DNA of 28,926 bases from a virus: positions 1-28,926 of IMG/VR virus record IMGVR_UViG_3300045257_000057. One strand, 5' to 3'. The translations under genes and the position numbers were made by a program. Position 1 is the stretch's first letter; each line of letters begins with the position of its first letter. Shown here piece by piece: positions 13,878-22,796 of the stretch. The notes beneath the pieces were generated by a model that saw nothing but the letters and a program-made list of their open reading frames with translations, searched no databases and had not been told where the DNA came from.

Positions 13878-14834
13878 ATGACCGAAGCACTGCGCTGGAA
13901 ATCGAAACTGATCCGCGCGAAGCGCGAGACAAGCTACGGCGTCGACCCGACGCCGACGCAAGCGATCCTCGCGAAGAACGTCGTGTGCAAACCGATGGAA
14001 GGCGAGGACGTGTCGCGCGACCTCGAACGACCGTTCCGCGGCGCGCAGCAGATGTACCCGGTGGGCTTGCGTGTCCTGCTGGAGTTCGATGTCGAGCTGG
14101 TCGGCGGCGGCGCGACCGGTGTCGCGCCGCCGATCTCGCCGCTGTTGCGTTCGCTCGGCCTCGCCGAGGTGCTCACCGCCGACGTGGTCGGACCGCCCGC
14201 GGTGCCAGGCAAGGTCGAGTACACGCCGATCTCGACGGCTTACGAGTCCGCGGGCATCTATTTCTGGATCGGCGGCAACCGGCAGAAAATTCTCGGCATT
14301 CGCGGCACCGCGACCTTCAACATCACGGCGCAACAAATCCCGGTCATTCACTTCGTGCTGACCGGGTTATATGACGAGCCGGCCTTGACCGCGCTCGGCG
14401 CGATCGACATGTCGGCGTTCCAGGTGCCGCTCGTTGCCGGCAACGTCAACACGCCCACGCTCACGATCGACGGCGTGTCATTCGTCACGCGCTCGGTTGC
14501 GTTCAATCTCGCCAACGACGTGCAGCACCGTCTGCTCATCGGCCGCAGCGAGATCACGATCGTGGACTCGGCCGAAGAGATCGACGTGGTGGTCGAAGCC
14601 TTGCCGCTCGCGACCTTCAATCCGTTCGCGAAGGCATCATCGCTCGCGAGCGCGGCGTTCGTCGTCCAGCAGGATACGCGTGCCGGCTACAAGGTGAAGG
14701 TCGAAGCCGCGACCTGCTCGGTGCGCCGGCTGGCGGACTATCAGGACGACCAGGGCGTTTTGATGTGGCCGCTCAAGATCGCGCCGCTGCCGACCGACGC
14801 CGGCAACGATCAGTTCAAAATCACCATCTTCTGA
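13878..14834 (+). CDS. Major tail tube protein
   Basis: 318 residues with SD AAGGAG (13862-13867). The N-terminus (LRWKSKLIRAKRETSYGVDPTPTQ..AILAKNV) and the ERPFRGAQQMYPVGLRVLLEFDVELVGG block are typical of the long siphovirus tube protein family. The remainder is beta-rich with a second domain-like section after about residue 180, including TPTLTIDGVSFVTRSVAFNLANDV. It polymerises on the tape measure to form the non-contractile tube. The next gene carries the first assembly chaperone. No sheath gene is present, so the tail should not contract. Confidence 0.82.
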   Translation: MTEALRWKSKLIRAKRETSYGVDPTPTQAILAKNVVCKPMEGEDVSRDLERPFRGAQQMYPVGLRVLLEFDVELVGGGATGVAPPISPLLRSLGLAEVLTADVVGPPAVPGKVEYTPISTAYESAGIYFWIGGNRQKILGIRGTATFNITAQQIPVIHFVLTGLYDEPALTALGAIDMSAFQVPLVAGNVNTPTLTIDGVSFVTRSVAFNLANDVQHRLLIGRSEITIVDSAEEIDVVVEALPLATFNPFAKASSLASAAFVVQQDTRAGYKVKVEAATCSVRRLADYQDDQGVLMWPLKIAPLPTDAGNDQFKITIF

Positions 14835-14862
14835 AGCCTCATTGAAGGGGAGTTAAACGGGC

Positions 14863-15195
14863 ATGTCTTTCGTCGTCACCAAGGAGCCGCGTTTCACGCA
14901 TCCGGTCACCGTGCAGGTGCCGGTCGACGGCGGTCATCGCGAGGAGAAGTTCAAGGCAACGTTCCGCGTGATCAGCACCGACAAGCTCGCCGAGTTCGAT
15001 CTCGACACCGAGAAGGGCTCACGCGACATGCTGGTCGAGGTGATCATCAAGCTCGACGAGCTTGTCGACGAGCAACAGCAGCCGGTGCCCTATTCGGATG
15101 AGCTGCGCGACGCGCTGATCGCCGTCCCGTATGTGCGCAACGCGCTCGGCAAGACTTACTTCGCGGCGCTCGGCAAGGCCGCAAGGGGAAACTGA
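14863..15195 (+). CDS. Tail assembly chaperone, gpG-like (0 frame)
   Basis: 110 residues: MSFVVTKEPRFTHPVTVQVPVDGGHREEKFKATFRV, then an acidic helical part (KLAEFDLDTEKGSRDMLVEVIIKLDELVDE). This fits the first tail assembly chaperone, which coats the tape measure during assembly. Its last codons before the stop form a canonical slippery heptamer, G GGA AAC TGA (15186-15195), so some ribosomes should slip -1 and continue into the next frame. SD GGGGAG lies upstream. The leader (CATTGAAGGG, then ATGTCTTTC) is nearly repeated before the gene at 24210. Confidence 0.82.
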   Translation: MSFVVTKEPRFTHPVTVQVPVDGGHREEKFKATFRVISTDKLAEFDLDTEKGSRDMLVEVIIKLDELVDEQQQPVPYSDELRDALIAVPYVRNALGKTYFAALGKAARGN

Positions 15196-15236
15196 GATGG
15201 GCCGCGCGACACTGGGCGCGCGCGGACGGGCGGCCC
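15186..15236 (+). promoter_or_regulatory. -1 programmed frameshift signal
   Basis: Slippery heptamer GGGAAAC (15186-15192) in the correct phase (G GGA AAC), the zero-frame stop TGA directly after it, a six-base spacer, then a stem GGGCCGC (15199-15205)/GCGGCCC (15230-15236) with a GC-rich 24-base apical part. Lambda G-T uses GGGAAAG. Confidence 0.8.
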
Positions 15237-15578
15237 GAGGAGGACGAACCGGAAGCGGTGCGCGATGCGCGGCGCGAGGGTGCGTCGGAGGAGCAGCTCG
15301 CCGCAATCCGTCAATGGCTCAGCGCCTCGCAGGCGCCGTTCGAGGTGTGGCCGGAGAACGCCGAAGCGGTCGCGGCCTTCCTGTCGGCCTGCTCGCAATG
15401 GCGCGTCGCCACGATGAGCAGCATGGCTGGTTCGCGCATCGTCTATCTCGGGCTCGACTATACCGGCGCGCGCGCCGGCATCGAGGCGGCCGGCATCGCG
15501 ATCACGCCGCAGCTGTGGGCGGATGTTTGCGTCATGGAAGCCGCGGCGCGCGCCGCGCTCAACGGGGACGCTGAATGA
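15192..15578 (+). CDS. Tail assembly chaperone, T part made by -1 frameshift
   Basis: The -1 frame continues from base 15192 as LRWAARHWARADGRPEEDEPEAVRDARREGASEEQ and on to NGDAE, giving a G-T fusion of about 238 residues. The segment EVWPENAEAVAAFLSACSQWR and the C-terminal AITPQLWADVCVMEAAARAALN resemble the second chaperone domain of siphoviruses (DUF1799-like). No good independent start is seen; a GTG at 15258 lacks an SD. The T part should link the chaperone-coated tape measure to tube subunits. The stop overlaps the tape-measure ATG. Confidence 0.75.
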   Translation: MRWAARHWARADGRPEEDEPEAVRDARREGASEEQLAAIRQWLSASQAPFEVWPENAEAVAAFLSACSQWRVATMSSMAGSRIVYLGLDYTGARAGIEAAGIAITPQLWADVCVMEAAARAALNGDAE

Positions 15579-18034
15579 CGCTGCGCGTCTCCCTCATCAT
15601 CGACGGCCTGTGGGACGGCGCCAAGAAGGCGCTCGCCGGCACGTCGGCCGGCATCAAGCAGGTTGAGGCAGACGCGAAGAAGCTGCCCGCGGTCAATCCG
15701 TTCCAGTCGTTTGATGAGGGCGCGCAAAAGGCGACGACGACGCTCGGCTCGCAGCGCATGATGTTCAAGGCGCTGGCGCGCGAGGCCGCGCTCGTCGGCG
15801 GCCCGCTGGCCGGCATGATCGGTGAAGTCGGCACGCTCACGATCGGCACCGGCCGGCTCGGTTTGGCGATGACGGCGGGGGCGATCACGGTCGCGGCAAT
15901 CGTCGCCACAGTCTACAAGGCGGTCACCGCGTTCAGCGAGCTGGAGCAGCACCAGGTCAAGGTCGCGACCTCACTCGCGGCGACCCGCAATGCGTCAGGG
16001 CAGACGGTCGCGAGCCTCGACGACTTGACGCGCGAGCTGTCGAAGAGCGGGACGCAAAGCGTCGCCGACGTCCGCGAGGTCGAGCTTGCGGTGCTGCGCT
16101 TCAAGTCGGTCAGCATGGACGCCTTCCCGGCTGTGCTGAAGGTCGCGCGCGACATCGCGGCGACCGGGTTTGTCAGTATGAAGGATGCCGCGACCGGACT
16201 CGCGAAGGCGATCGCCGATCCTGCGAACGCGTTGCAGCACTTCAAGGACATCGGCGCGTCGCTATCGGTCGACCAGCAGCGGCTCGCGAAGGATTTTGCC
16301 GCGACCGGACAGAGCGCGAAGGCCGCGCAAGTGCTGATCGCCGCCGCGTCTGCGCAATTCGCCGGCGCGGACGCGAAGGCTGCCGACACGTTGGGAGGCG
16401 CGTGGGGGCGGCTCACAAGGTCCGGCGGCAGCTTCTCGGAGTCGCTCGGCAAGGACATCGTCCAGGCGACGAACCTCAAGGGGGTGATGGACGGCCTCGC
16501 CATCGCGACCGAACGGTTCAACGCGGCGCGCGCCAAGGCGCCCGCGATGGGCAACCCGCTCACGCTGCCGTTCCGCATCGGCGCCTCGATCGCAAGGCAG
16601 ATCGCGGACGCGGCCGACATAACGCCGCCGTCCATGAAGAAGGCGGACCGCCCCTCGCGTGGCGGGCGCGTCTTCGCGGACGGCATCGGCACCGAGTTCG
16701 AGGCGATGCAGAAAGACATCGCTGCGTCGCAGGCCGACACGGCGGAGAGGAAGCGAAGAACCGACGCGATAAAGGGCGTCGTCGATGCGCTTGAGGAGGA
16801 GGCGCGCACTGCCGGCCTGAACGCGAACCAGAAAAAAATCTACGAGGAGCAGCAGAAGGCGCTCGTGCTTTCGGAGGACGAACTCAAGAACGGCCTGCTC
16901 GGCACGAGCGACGCGGCGAGGAAGGTGGCGTCGGCGGTCAATGAGGTTGCCGCCAAGGGCTTCATGCGGCAGGTGACCGACCAGTTCATCCAGCAGAACT
17001 CCGCGCTGCGCGCTCAGGCGGCTTCCGTCGACATGGCGCTCGGTCCGGCCGAGGCCTACCGCAAGGAGCAAGAGCTGCTCGCGCGTGCGGAGTCGGAAGG
17101 CATCACACTCGATGCCGCGCGGATCGCGAAGCTGAGAGAGAAGTCGGCAACGTACGGCACACTCGCCGAAGCCGCGGCACGCGCGAAACTCGCGAGCGAC
17201 ATTTCGTTCGAGCGAAAGACGCTCTTCCTCAGCGACGAGGACGTGGCGATCGCGACGCGGCTGCGCGATCTCTACAAAAACGACATTCCCGGCGCGCTCG
17301 CCAGCACCGAGGCGGCGCAGCTGCGGGTCAACTACGCCTTCAAGAGCCTGAAGGACTCGTCGACAGAGCTTACCAGCTCCTTCGCCAAGGATTTCCGCAA
17401 CGAGATGCAGAACGGCGCGACTGCCGCCGATGCGTTGCGCAAGGCCGGCAGCAACGCGCTCAACACGATCTCCGACAAGCTGATCGACATGGCGTCGAAG
17501 AAGCTTTGGGAGAGCGCCTTCGGCGGGTCGAGCGCAGGCGGCGGTCTGTTCGGATTGCTCGGGAAGATGATGGGCGGCACCGCGACTGTATCCGACCCGA
17601 CCTTCGGCGGCTTCTCGCTTCCCGGCACGAACGCGGCGGCCGCGAAATTCGATGAAGGCGGCTACACCGGAAATCTCTCGCGCTATGCGGTCGCGGGCGT
17701 CGTGCATGGCGGCGAGTTCGTCATGGACGCGGATACGACCGCGCGGCATCTGCCGCTGCTCAAGGCGCTGCACGAAGGCCGCCTGCCGGGATACGCGGAA
17801 GGCGGCTATGTCGGCGTGATGCCGCCGCTGCGCGTGGGCACCTCTGGCGGAGGTGGCGCGCCGGTCGTGCACATCCATCCGGCAGCGCCCGGCGAGACGT
17901 TCGACGTGAAGCAGAACAGCGACGGCTCGATCGCGCTGGTCGGGCGCATGATCGACGAACGGCTCGACGCGTTTTCGAGCCGCTCCTTGCCGACGCTCGT
18001 GCATCAGGCCCTTGCCGACCCGAGGGGGCGCTGA
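15575..18034 (+). CDS. Tail tape measure protein
   Basis: 819 residues, the second longest product. The first 60 residues resemble TMP_2-type tape measures (VSLIIDGLWDGAKKALAGTSAGIKQVEADA). A hydrophobic segment lies at about 96-117 (LAMTAGAITVAAIVATVYKAV). A long helical central part follows, with a motif typical of these proteins around LAVLRFKSVSMDAFPAVLKVARDIAATGF. The C-terminal third contains GGYTGNLSRYAVAGVVHGGEFVMDA. It sets tail length and is ejected with the DNA. By the usual 1.5 angstrom per residue rule the tail would be roughly 120 nm, an estimate only. Confidence 0.9.
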   Translation: MTLRVSLIIDGLWDGAKKALAGTSAGIKQVEADAKKLPAVNPFQSFDEGAQKATTTLGSQRMMFKALAREAALVGGPLAGMIGEVGTLTIGTGRLGLAMTAGAITVAAIVATVYKAVTAFSELEQHQVKVATSLAATRNASGQTVASLDDLTRELSKSGTQSVADVREVELAVLRFKSVSMDAFPAVLKVARDIAATGFVSMKDAATGLAKAIADPANALQHFKDIGASLSVDQQRLAKDFAATGQSAKAAQVLIAAASAQFAGADAKAADTLGGAWGRLTRSGGSFSESLGKDIVQATNLKGVMDGLAIATERFNAARAKAPAMGNPLTLPFRIGASIARQIADAADITPPSMKKADRPSRGGRVFADGIGTEFEAMQKDIAASQADTAERKRRTDAIKGVVDALEEEARTAGLNANQKKIYEEQQKALVLSEDELKNGLLGTSDAARKVASAVNEVAAKGFMRQVTDQFIQQNSALRAQAASVDMALGPAEAYRKEQELLARAESEGITLDAARIAKLREKSATYGTLAEAAARAKLASDISFERKTLFLSDEDVAIATRLRDLYKNDIPGALASTEAAQLRVNYAFKSLKDSSTELTSSFAKDFRNEMQNGATAADALRKAGSNALNTISDKLIDMASKKLWESAFGGSSAGGGLFGLLGKMMGGTATVSDPTFGGFSLPGTNAAAAKFDEGGYTGNLSRYAVAGVVHGGEFVMDADTTARHLPLLKALHEGRLPGYAEGGYVGVMPPLRVGTSGGGGAPVVHIHPAAPGETFDVKQNSDGSIALVGRMIDERLDAFSSRSLPTLVHQALADPRGR

Positions 18035-18669
18035 TGCCGACGACCGACATCATGGACGTGCTGCCGATCAGCGACGTGAGCTTCATGCTGAACTGGCAGC
18101 AGGAAATGAGCCAGCAATCGGGCGGCTCGCCGCGCACCGCGGATGTCGGTGAAGAGCTGTGGCTTGCGAAGATCGGCTGCAACGCGCTCACCAAGCAGGA
18201 AGCGCGCATCGCCGAGGCGATGCTCGACGGGCTGCGTGGCGCGATCGACACGTTCTATGTCTGGAACGCGCGCGCGCCTTACCCGTTCGCAGACCTGACC
18301 GGCGCTGTGCTCGGTGCGAGCGCGGTGACGATCTACGCGCTCGGTGGCGACAACAAGTCGCTGCGTCTCGCCGGGCTGCCGGTCGGCTACGTGCTGTCGA
18401 TCGGCGACTATCTTTCATTCGACACCGGCAACGCGCCGAACGTGCGTCGCTGCCTGCACCGGCTGACCTCCGGTGGTACCGCCGATGGCGCGGGCCGCAC
18501 GGGCTTCATGTCGGTGACGCCGCACATCCGCGCGGGTGCGGCGAACGGCCTTGCGGTGTCGCTGAAGAAGCCCGCGGCCGAGATGTTCGTGCTGCCCGGC
18601 ACGCTGGCGGCGCAGTCACTTAAAGGCTCGCTCGGCACGCTGAGCTTTCAAGCTCTGCAGGTGCCCTGA
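18034..18669 (+). CDS. Minor tail protein (distal tail position)
   Basis: 211 residues directly after the tape measure, with GATGC/TGATG overlap. Beta-rich, with LNWQQEMSQQSGGSPRTADVGEELWLAKIGCNAL near the start and a later LSFDTGNAPNVRRCLHRLTSGG ... ARA-type section. Proteins of this size after the tape measure form the distal tail ring or adaptor between tube and hub. No diagnostic motif is visible, so the role rests on order: tape measure, this gene, second minor tail protein, NlpC/P60-like, hub. The same order holds in many siphoviruses and in gene transfer agents. Confidence 0.65.
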   Translation: MPTTDIMDVLPISDVSFMLNWQQEMSQQSGGSPRTADVGEELWLAKIGCNALTKQEARIAEAMLDGLRGAIDTFYVWNARAPYPFADLTGAVLGASAVTIYALGGDNKSLRLAGLPVGYVLSIGDYLSFDTGNAPNVRRCLHRLTSGGTADGAGRTGFMSVTPHIRAGAANGLAVSLKKPAAEMFVLPGTLAAQSLKGSLGTLSFQALQVP

Positions 18670-19328
18670 TGCGTTTCCTCGACGCCGCTGAACTTGCCGC
18701 CATCCAGTCACGCGCCGTCGTGGCGCGCGATCTCGTCTGGATCACCGCGCGCATCATCGGCGGCGGCCAGCAGTCCTATGGTTTCTCAACGCTGGTGCGC
18801 AACGTCGAAATGCCGGTGCTTGACGGTCGCACCGGCGGCGTCGTGAACCGGGTTTTTAACGGCGTTGGAGGTGCTTTCAAGATCGGCCCGATCCCGCTCA
18901 CCGCCGACATCATGGTGCGAACGGTCGAGATCGAGCTGCCGGCGATCGACGCGCTTGTCGCCGAGATGGTGCGCGGCCATGACATCCGCAGCGCGCCCCT
19001 TCAGATCTATCGGGCCTACTTCGATCCCGACACGCGCGCGCAGCTCGCGCCGGCAAAACCGCGCTTCGTCGGCTTCGTCGACGGCGCGCCGATCGAGACA
19101 CCCGCGGCGGGCGGAACGGGGCGCGTGCGGATCAAGTGCGTATCGACGACGCGCGAGCTGACGCGCCCAAACCCCGACGTGCGCTCGCATGAGAGCCAGC
19201 ACGCCCGCACCGGCGGCGCTGATGACTTCTATATCGACGTGGCGGTCGTCGGTGAGTGGGAACTGTTCTGGGGCCAGGCGCGCGCGGGTGGCGGCATCCC
19301 CAACAGCAACAACGGAGGGCGGGCATGA
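18669..19328 (+). CDS. Minor tail protein, hub-type
   Basis: 219 residues: an N-terminal helix (MRFLDAAELAAIQSRAVVARDLVWITARI), then beta-rich sequence with FKIGPIPLTADIMVRTVEIELPAIDALVAEMVRGHDIRSAPLQIYRAYFD and GRVRIKCVSTTRELTRPNP. The C-terminus includes EWELFWGQ and a Gly/Asn-rich tail. Two central segments read like a tail-tip hub N-terminal domain (DUF2163-like position, as in gene transfer agents), but I cannot confirm the family. It overlaps neighbours by TGATG and ATGA. Confidence 0.6.
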   Translation: MRFLDAAELAAIQSRAVVARDLVWITARIIGGGQQSYGFSTLVRNVEMPVLDGRTGGVVNRVFNGVGGAFKIGPIPLTADIMVRTVEIELPAIDALVAEMVRGHDIRSAPLQIYRAYFDPDTRAQLAPAKPRFVGFVDGAPIETPAAGGTGRVRIKCVSTTRELTRPNPDVRSHESQHARTGGADDFYIDVAVVGEWELFWGQARAGGGIPNSNNGGRA

Positions 19329-19729
19329 CGATCGCACGCCGTCCCGATTGGCGCACGCGGCTCTCCGCGGTGATCGAGGCGCAGCGACGCTCGCCGATCG
19401 AGAACTGCGGCTGGTTCATCGACGACTGCGTACACGCGATGACGGGTACCGCCATCTTTCAGGCGTATCGTGGCTGCGCGAACGTGCCGGAAGGGCTTGC
19501 GCTGCTCGCATCAGATGGCTTCCCGGACGTGTGCGCATTCCTCGGCTCGCTGTTTGCGGAAATCCATCCATCGCGCGCGCGCGCCGGCGACATCATCGCG
19601 TTTCCGAATGAAGCCTCGGGCTGGTCGCTCGGCATCATGAACGGCGAGCGCGTGACCGTGCCGTACCTGCAGTTCGGTCTCGGCACGGTGCCGCGCGACA
19701 CGGCGACGCGCGCGTTCGGTGTGCCATGA
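19325..19729 (+). CDS. DUF6950/NlpC-P60-like tail protein
   Basis: 134 residues from the ATG at 19325. The block IENCGWFIDDCVHAMTGTAIFQAYRG aligns with the DUF6950 pattern (DC..F..D.V.A.TG), with Cys28 in the nucleophile-like place and a later AGDIIAF strand as in NlpC/P60 folds. Such genes lie between hub proteins in Mu-like siphophages and gene transfer agents, where a peptidoglycan-cleaving role at the tail tip is proposed. A clear catalytic His is not obvious (expected after the DIIAF strand, where GWSLGIMNG is found instead), so activity is doubtful. Confidence 0.65.
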   Translation: MTIARRPDWRTRLSAVIEAQRRSPIENCGWFIDDCVHAMTGTAIFQAYRGCANVPEGLALLASDGFPDVCAFLGSLFAEIHPSRARAGDIIAFPNEASGWSLGIMNGERVTVPYLQFGLGTVPRDTATRAFGVP

Positions 19730-22700
19730 CGCGCGCGCTCACCGGCATCATCGTCGCGCTCTGGCTGTTCTTCGCAAGCCAAGTGCCGGCGCGCGCCGAG
19801 CCGGTCTCGATCGCGCTGTTGAGCGCGCTCGCCATCGAGGCGACCGCCACCGCCGTTGCGATCACCACCGTCGTGCTGACGACCGCTGCGACCATCGGCG
19901 TGTCCTACCTGCAGGCGGCGATCAACAAGAGCAAGGGCACCGAGCCGGCCGCGCCGATCGGCACGTCGAGCGGCAAGCTCAGCGCGGGCGGCGTAGAGCC
20001 TCGGCGCTTCGGCGTCGGCTACTACATGACGGCCGGCAAGCTCGCCTATGCCAACACCTTCGGCCAGGACGGCAAGACGCCGAACGCGTTTCTGGTGCAG
20101 GTCATCGACCTCGCGGACCTGCCGTCGACCGGCCTCGTTGAAATCTGGGTCAATGGCGCGAAGGTGACATGGGACCCGAACGCGACGCCCAATATTGAAG
20201 GCATCGCAATTCCCGAGTTCACCTTCATCGGGATCGAGCACCTCTGGGTGCGGTTTTATGATGGCCGGCAAACCTCCGCCGACGCGCGGCTCGTCGAGTT
20301 GTTCGGCGCCGATGGCGACCGGCCTTATAGCAATCGCCGCGTCGGCTTCGGCATCCCCTACGTGGTGATCACCGCGCGCTGCCGGCAGGAAGTCTTCGCA
20401 TCGTTTCCGCAGTTCAAGTTCGTGCTCGCCGGCATCCCGCTCTATGATCGCCGCCACGACAGCACGGCGGGCGGCAGCGGTGCGCAGCGTCTCAGCGATC
20501 CCGACACGTGGACATTCACGCAAAACGTTGCCGTGATCCGCGAGAACATCGTGCGCGGCATCAAGTACGATGGCGTCTGGCAGTGGGGCGGGCAAACCGT
20601 CACCGAGTCGCAGTTGCCGGCTTCATCGTGGATGGCCGCGGCGAACGAATGCGACGCGCCAATCGCGCTCGCGGGCGGCGGCACCGAGCCGCAATTCCGC
20701 GCCGGAGGTGAGATCAGTTATGGCCTGCTGCCGGCCGATGTCATCGACGCGCTGAACAAGGCCGACAATGGCAGGCTCGCCGAAATCGGCGGCGTCTATA
20801 AGACGCGCTCGGGCGCGGCCGGCGCGGCAGTGCTCTCCTTCACCGATGCCTCGATCCTCTCCGACCAGGCACAAACCTTCGAGCCGTTTGCCGGCATGGC
20901 CGCGCAGGTCAACTACGTCACCGCGCACTACACGAGCGCGGCCGAGGGCTGGAACATCAAGGACGCACCGGCGCTCGCCGATGCGTCTCTCGAAGCACTC
21001 GACGGCCGGCGGCTCTCGACCGATGTCGACTACGGCTTCGTGACTTCGGGCACGCAGGTGCAACGGCTGATGCGCTCGGAGCGCGACACGGTGCGCGCAT
21101 GGCGCCGGCATGCGCTGCCGATGCCGGCCGATGCCTTCGTGCTGGAGCCGCTCGATGTCGTGTCATGGACTTCGACGCGCAACGGCTACGAGAGCAAGGC
21201 GTTCGAGATCACCACGGCGGACGACTTGCCCAATTTCAACATGGGCCTTGCCGTCAAGGAGCTGGACCCGAACGCCTACAGCTGGACGCCGGGCGTGCAT
21301 GAGCGGCCGGTCATCGACGGCACGATCACGATCCTGCGCCCGGCGCCGCAGCCGATCGTGGCGTGGTTCGCCGATCCCTACACGCTGGCGATCGGCGGTC
21401 GCGCCCGGCCCGCGATCCTGCTCGGCTGGGATGCGGACACCGACGACGTTGACGGCATCCGGTTTGAAGTGCGCTTCAAGGCTACGCACGAACTGCAGCT
21501 CGCGGGCGAAGAAGGCGAGCGCGTGTTCGAGGCAGGGTCGCTGATCGTAAGCCAGAACCTGCTCGCCGCGACCGACTATCAGGCGCGCGGGCAATATCGC
21601 CCGGCCTCGGCGCGCTCCGCGCTGTGGTCGGACTGGCTCGATGTCACGACGCCGGACACGCGCATCGAGCAGAGCGAGCTTTCACGCGAACTCGACGCGG
21701 CCGTGCGGCAGGTGCAGGAACGGCTGCAGCCGATGCTCGACCTGGTGCGCGCCGAAGTGGACGATCTGTCGGCGGCGCTCAATGGTCAGACGACCGCCGT
21801 TCTGGAGCGCGCCGGCCGCATCCTGATCGCGGCCGGCACGCGCTATCTGCAAAACAAGGCGAGCGTCCAGCAGGCGCTCATCACGATGGCGGACGCTGAC
21901 AGTGCGACCGCGGCTCTGGTCACGGCGCTCGCCGCGCACGTCGACAGCGCGGACGGCGCACTCGATGCGGCGATCGACGACGAGGCGATCACGCGCGCCG
22001 GAAATGATGGGGCGCTGTCGGCGCGCATCAGCTCCTTCCTCGCGACCAGCGGCTTCGGCACCGCGGAGTCGAAAATCCGTTTGATCGCTTCGTCCGCGCC
22101 GCCCGGTGCGGTCGCGAGCATCGCGCTCGAAGTCGACGTGTCGACGACGGGAACGCCGAACTGGCAAGCCGGTTTGTGGATCGACGCGATGGTGGGCTTC
22201 ACCCGCATCCGGCTCGGTGCGAGCTTGATCGAAATGTTCGACCCGAGCCTGAACGGCGGCGTGCCGTTCCCGCTGTTTTCGGTGTCGGGCGGCGAGGCAC
22301 TGTTCAACGTGCTGCTGCGCGCGCAGAAAATCTCTGCCGGCGCGATCGACGCGGGCTCGATCACGACCGCGAAGCTCGCCGCGGACTCCGCCGTCTACAA
22401 TCGAAACTACGGCGGCTCGGGCGGCGGCTCTTTCCACAACAGCCAGACCGTGCCCATCGCGGTGATCGACCAGACGTTCCCCGTCGAGCGCGGCAACATC
22501 ATGATCATGGCCGGCGTGGCGGGCAGCTCGGAAGGCTACGTCGGCGACACGATCCTGTGTGACATCTATCTCGACGGCGCCTTCAACACGAGGATCAGCT
22601 CGAACGGTGCGCCCGGAGCCGGCCCAGCCTTCGGCTTCGGGAACAACACGTTCATCTGCATCCCCGGCGTGTCGCTGGGCAATCATTCAGTTCAGGTCCG

Positions 22701-22794
22701 CGTCACTGCGCAAGGTGTCGCCGGCGTCGTCGGCAATCCGCCGCGCAATTTCACCATGTCGGCCGTGCTGGCGTTCTTCGAGCCGAGGACGTGA
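19726..22794 (+). CDS. Tail tip hub/host-specificity protein (J-like)
   Basis: 1022 residues, the largest product. It begins with a signal-peptide-like segment (MTRALTGIIVALWLFFASQV, then PARA/E) and a second hydrophobic stretch to about residue 62. A hub-like section with DRRHDSTAGGSGAQRLSDPDTW and NVAVIRENIVRGI follows, then a fibronectin-III-like region (about 540-645), a coiled coil (about 646-700), and a beta-rich end with AQKISAGAIDAGSITTAKLA (about 866-885) and a Gly-rich receptor-facing domain. It forms the tail tip and central fibre. It overlaps both neighbours (ATGA, GTGA). The N-terminal export-like sequence is odd for a virion protein. Confidence 0.85.
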   Translation: MTRALTGIIVALWLFFASQVPARAEPVSIALLSALAIEATATAVAITTVVLTTAATIGVSYLQAAINKSKGTEPAAPIGTSSGKLSAGGVEPRRFGVGYYMTAGKLAYANTFGQDGKTPNAFLVQVIDLADLPSTGLVEIWVNGAKVTWDPNATPNIEGIAIPEFTFIGIEHLWVRFYDGRQTSADARLVELFGADGDRPYSNRRVGFGIPYVVITARCRQEVFASFPQFKFVLAGIPLYDRRHDSTAGGSGAQRLSDPDTWTFTQNVAVIRENIVRGIKYDGVWQWGGQTVTESQLPASSWMAAANECDAPIALAGGGTEPQFRAGGEISYGLLPADVIDALNKADNGRLAEIGGVYKTRSGAAGAAVLSFTDASILSDQAQTFEPFAGMAAQVNYVTAHYTSAAEGWNIKDAPALADASLEALDGRRLSTDVDYGFVTSGTQVQRLMRSERDTVRAWRRHALPMPADAFVLEPLDVVSWTSTRNGYESKAFEITTADDLPNFNMGLAVKELDPNAYSWTPGVHERPVIDGTITILRPAPQPIVAWFADPYTLAIGGRARPAILLGWDADTDDVDGIRFEVRFKATHELQLAGEEGERVFEAGSLIVSQNLLAATDYQARGQYRPASARSALWSDWLDVTTPDTRIEQSELSRELDAAVRQVQERLQPMLDLVRAEVDDLSAALNGQTTAVLERAGRILIAAGTRYLQNKASVQQALITMADADSATAALVTALAAHVDSADGALDAAIDDEAITRAGNDGALSARISSFLATSGFGTAESKIRLIASSAPPGAVASIALEVDVSTTGTPNWQAGLWIDAMVGFTRIRLGASLIEMFDPSLNGGVPFPLFSVSGGEALFNVLLRAQKISAGAIDAGSITTAKLAADSAVYNRNYGGSGGGSFHNSQTVPIAVIDQTFPVERGNIMIMAGVAGSSEGYVGDTILCDIYLDGAFNTRISSNGAPGAGPAFGFGNNTFICIPGVSLGNHSVQVRVTAQGVAGVVGNPPRNFTMSAVLAFFEPRT

Positions 22795-22796
22795 CG

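Noticed and set aside
16262-18004. 580-codon minus-strand ORF
   Set aside because: Antisense to the tape measure gene and made of Arg/Ala/His/Leu-rich shadow sequence.
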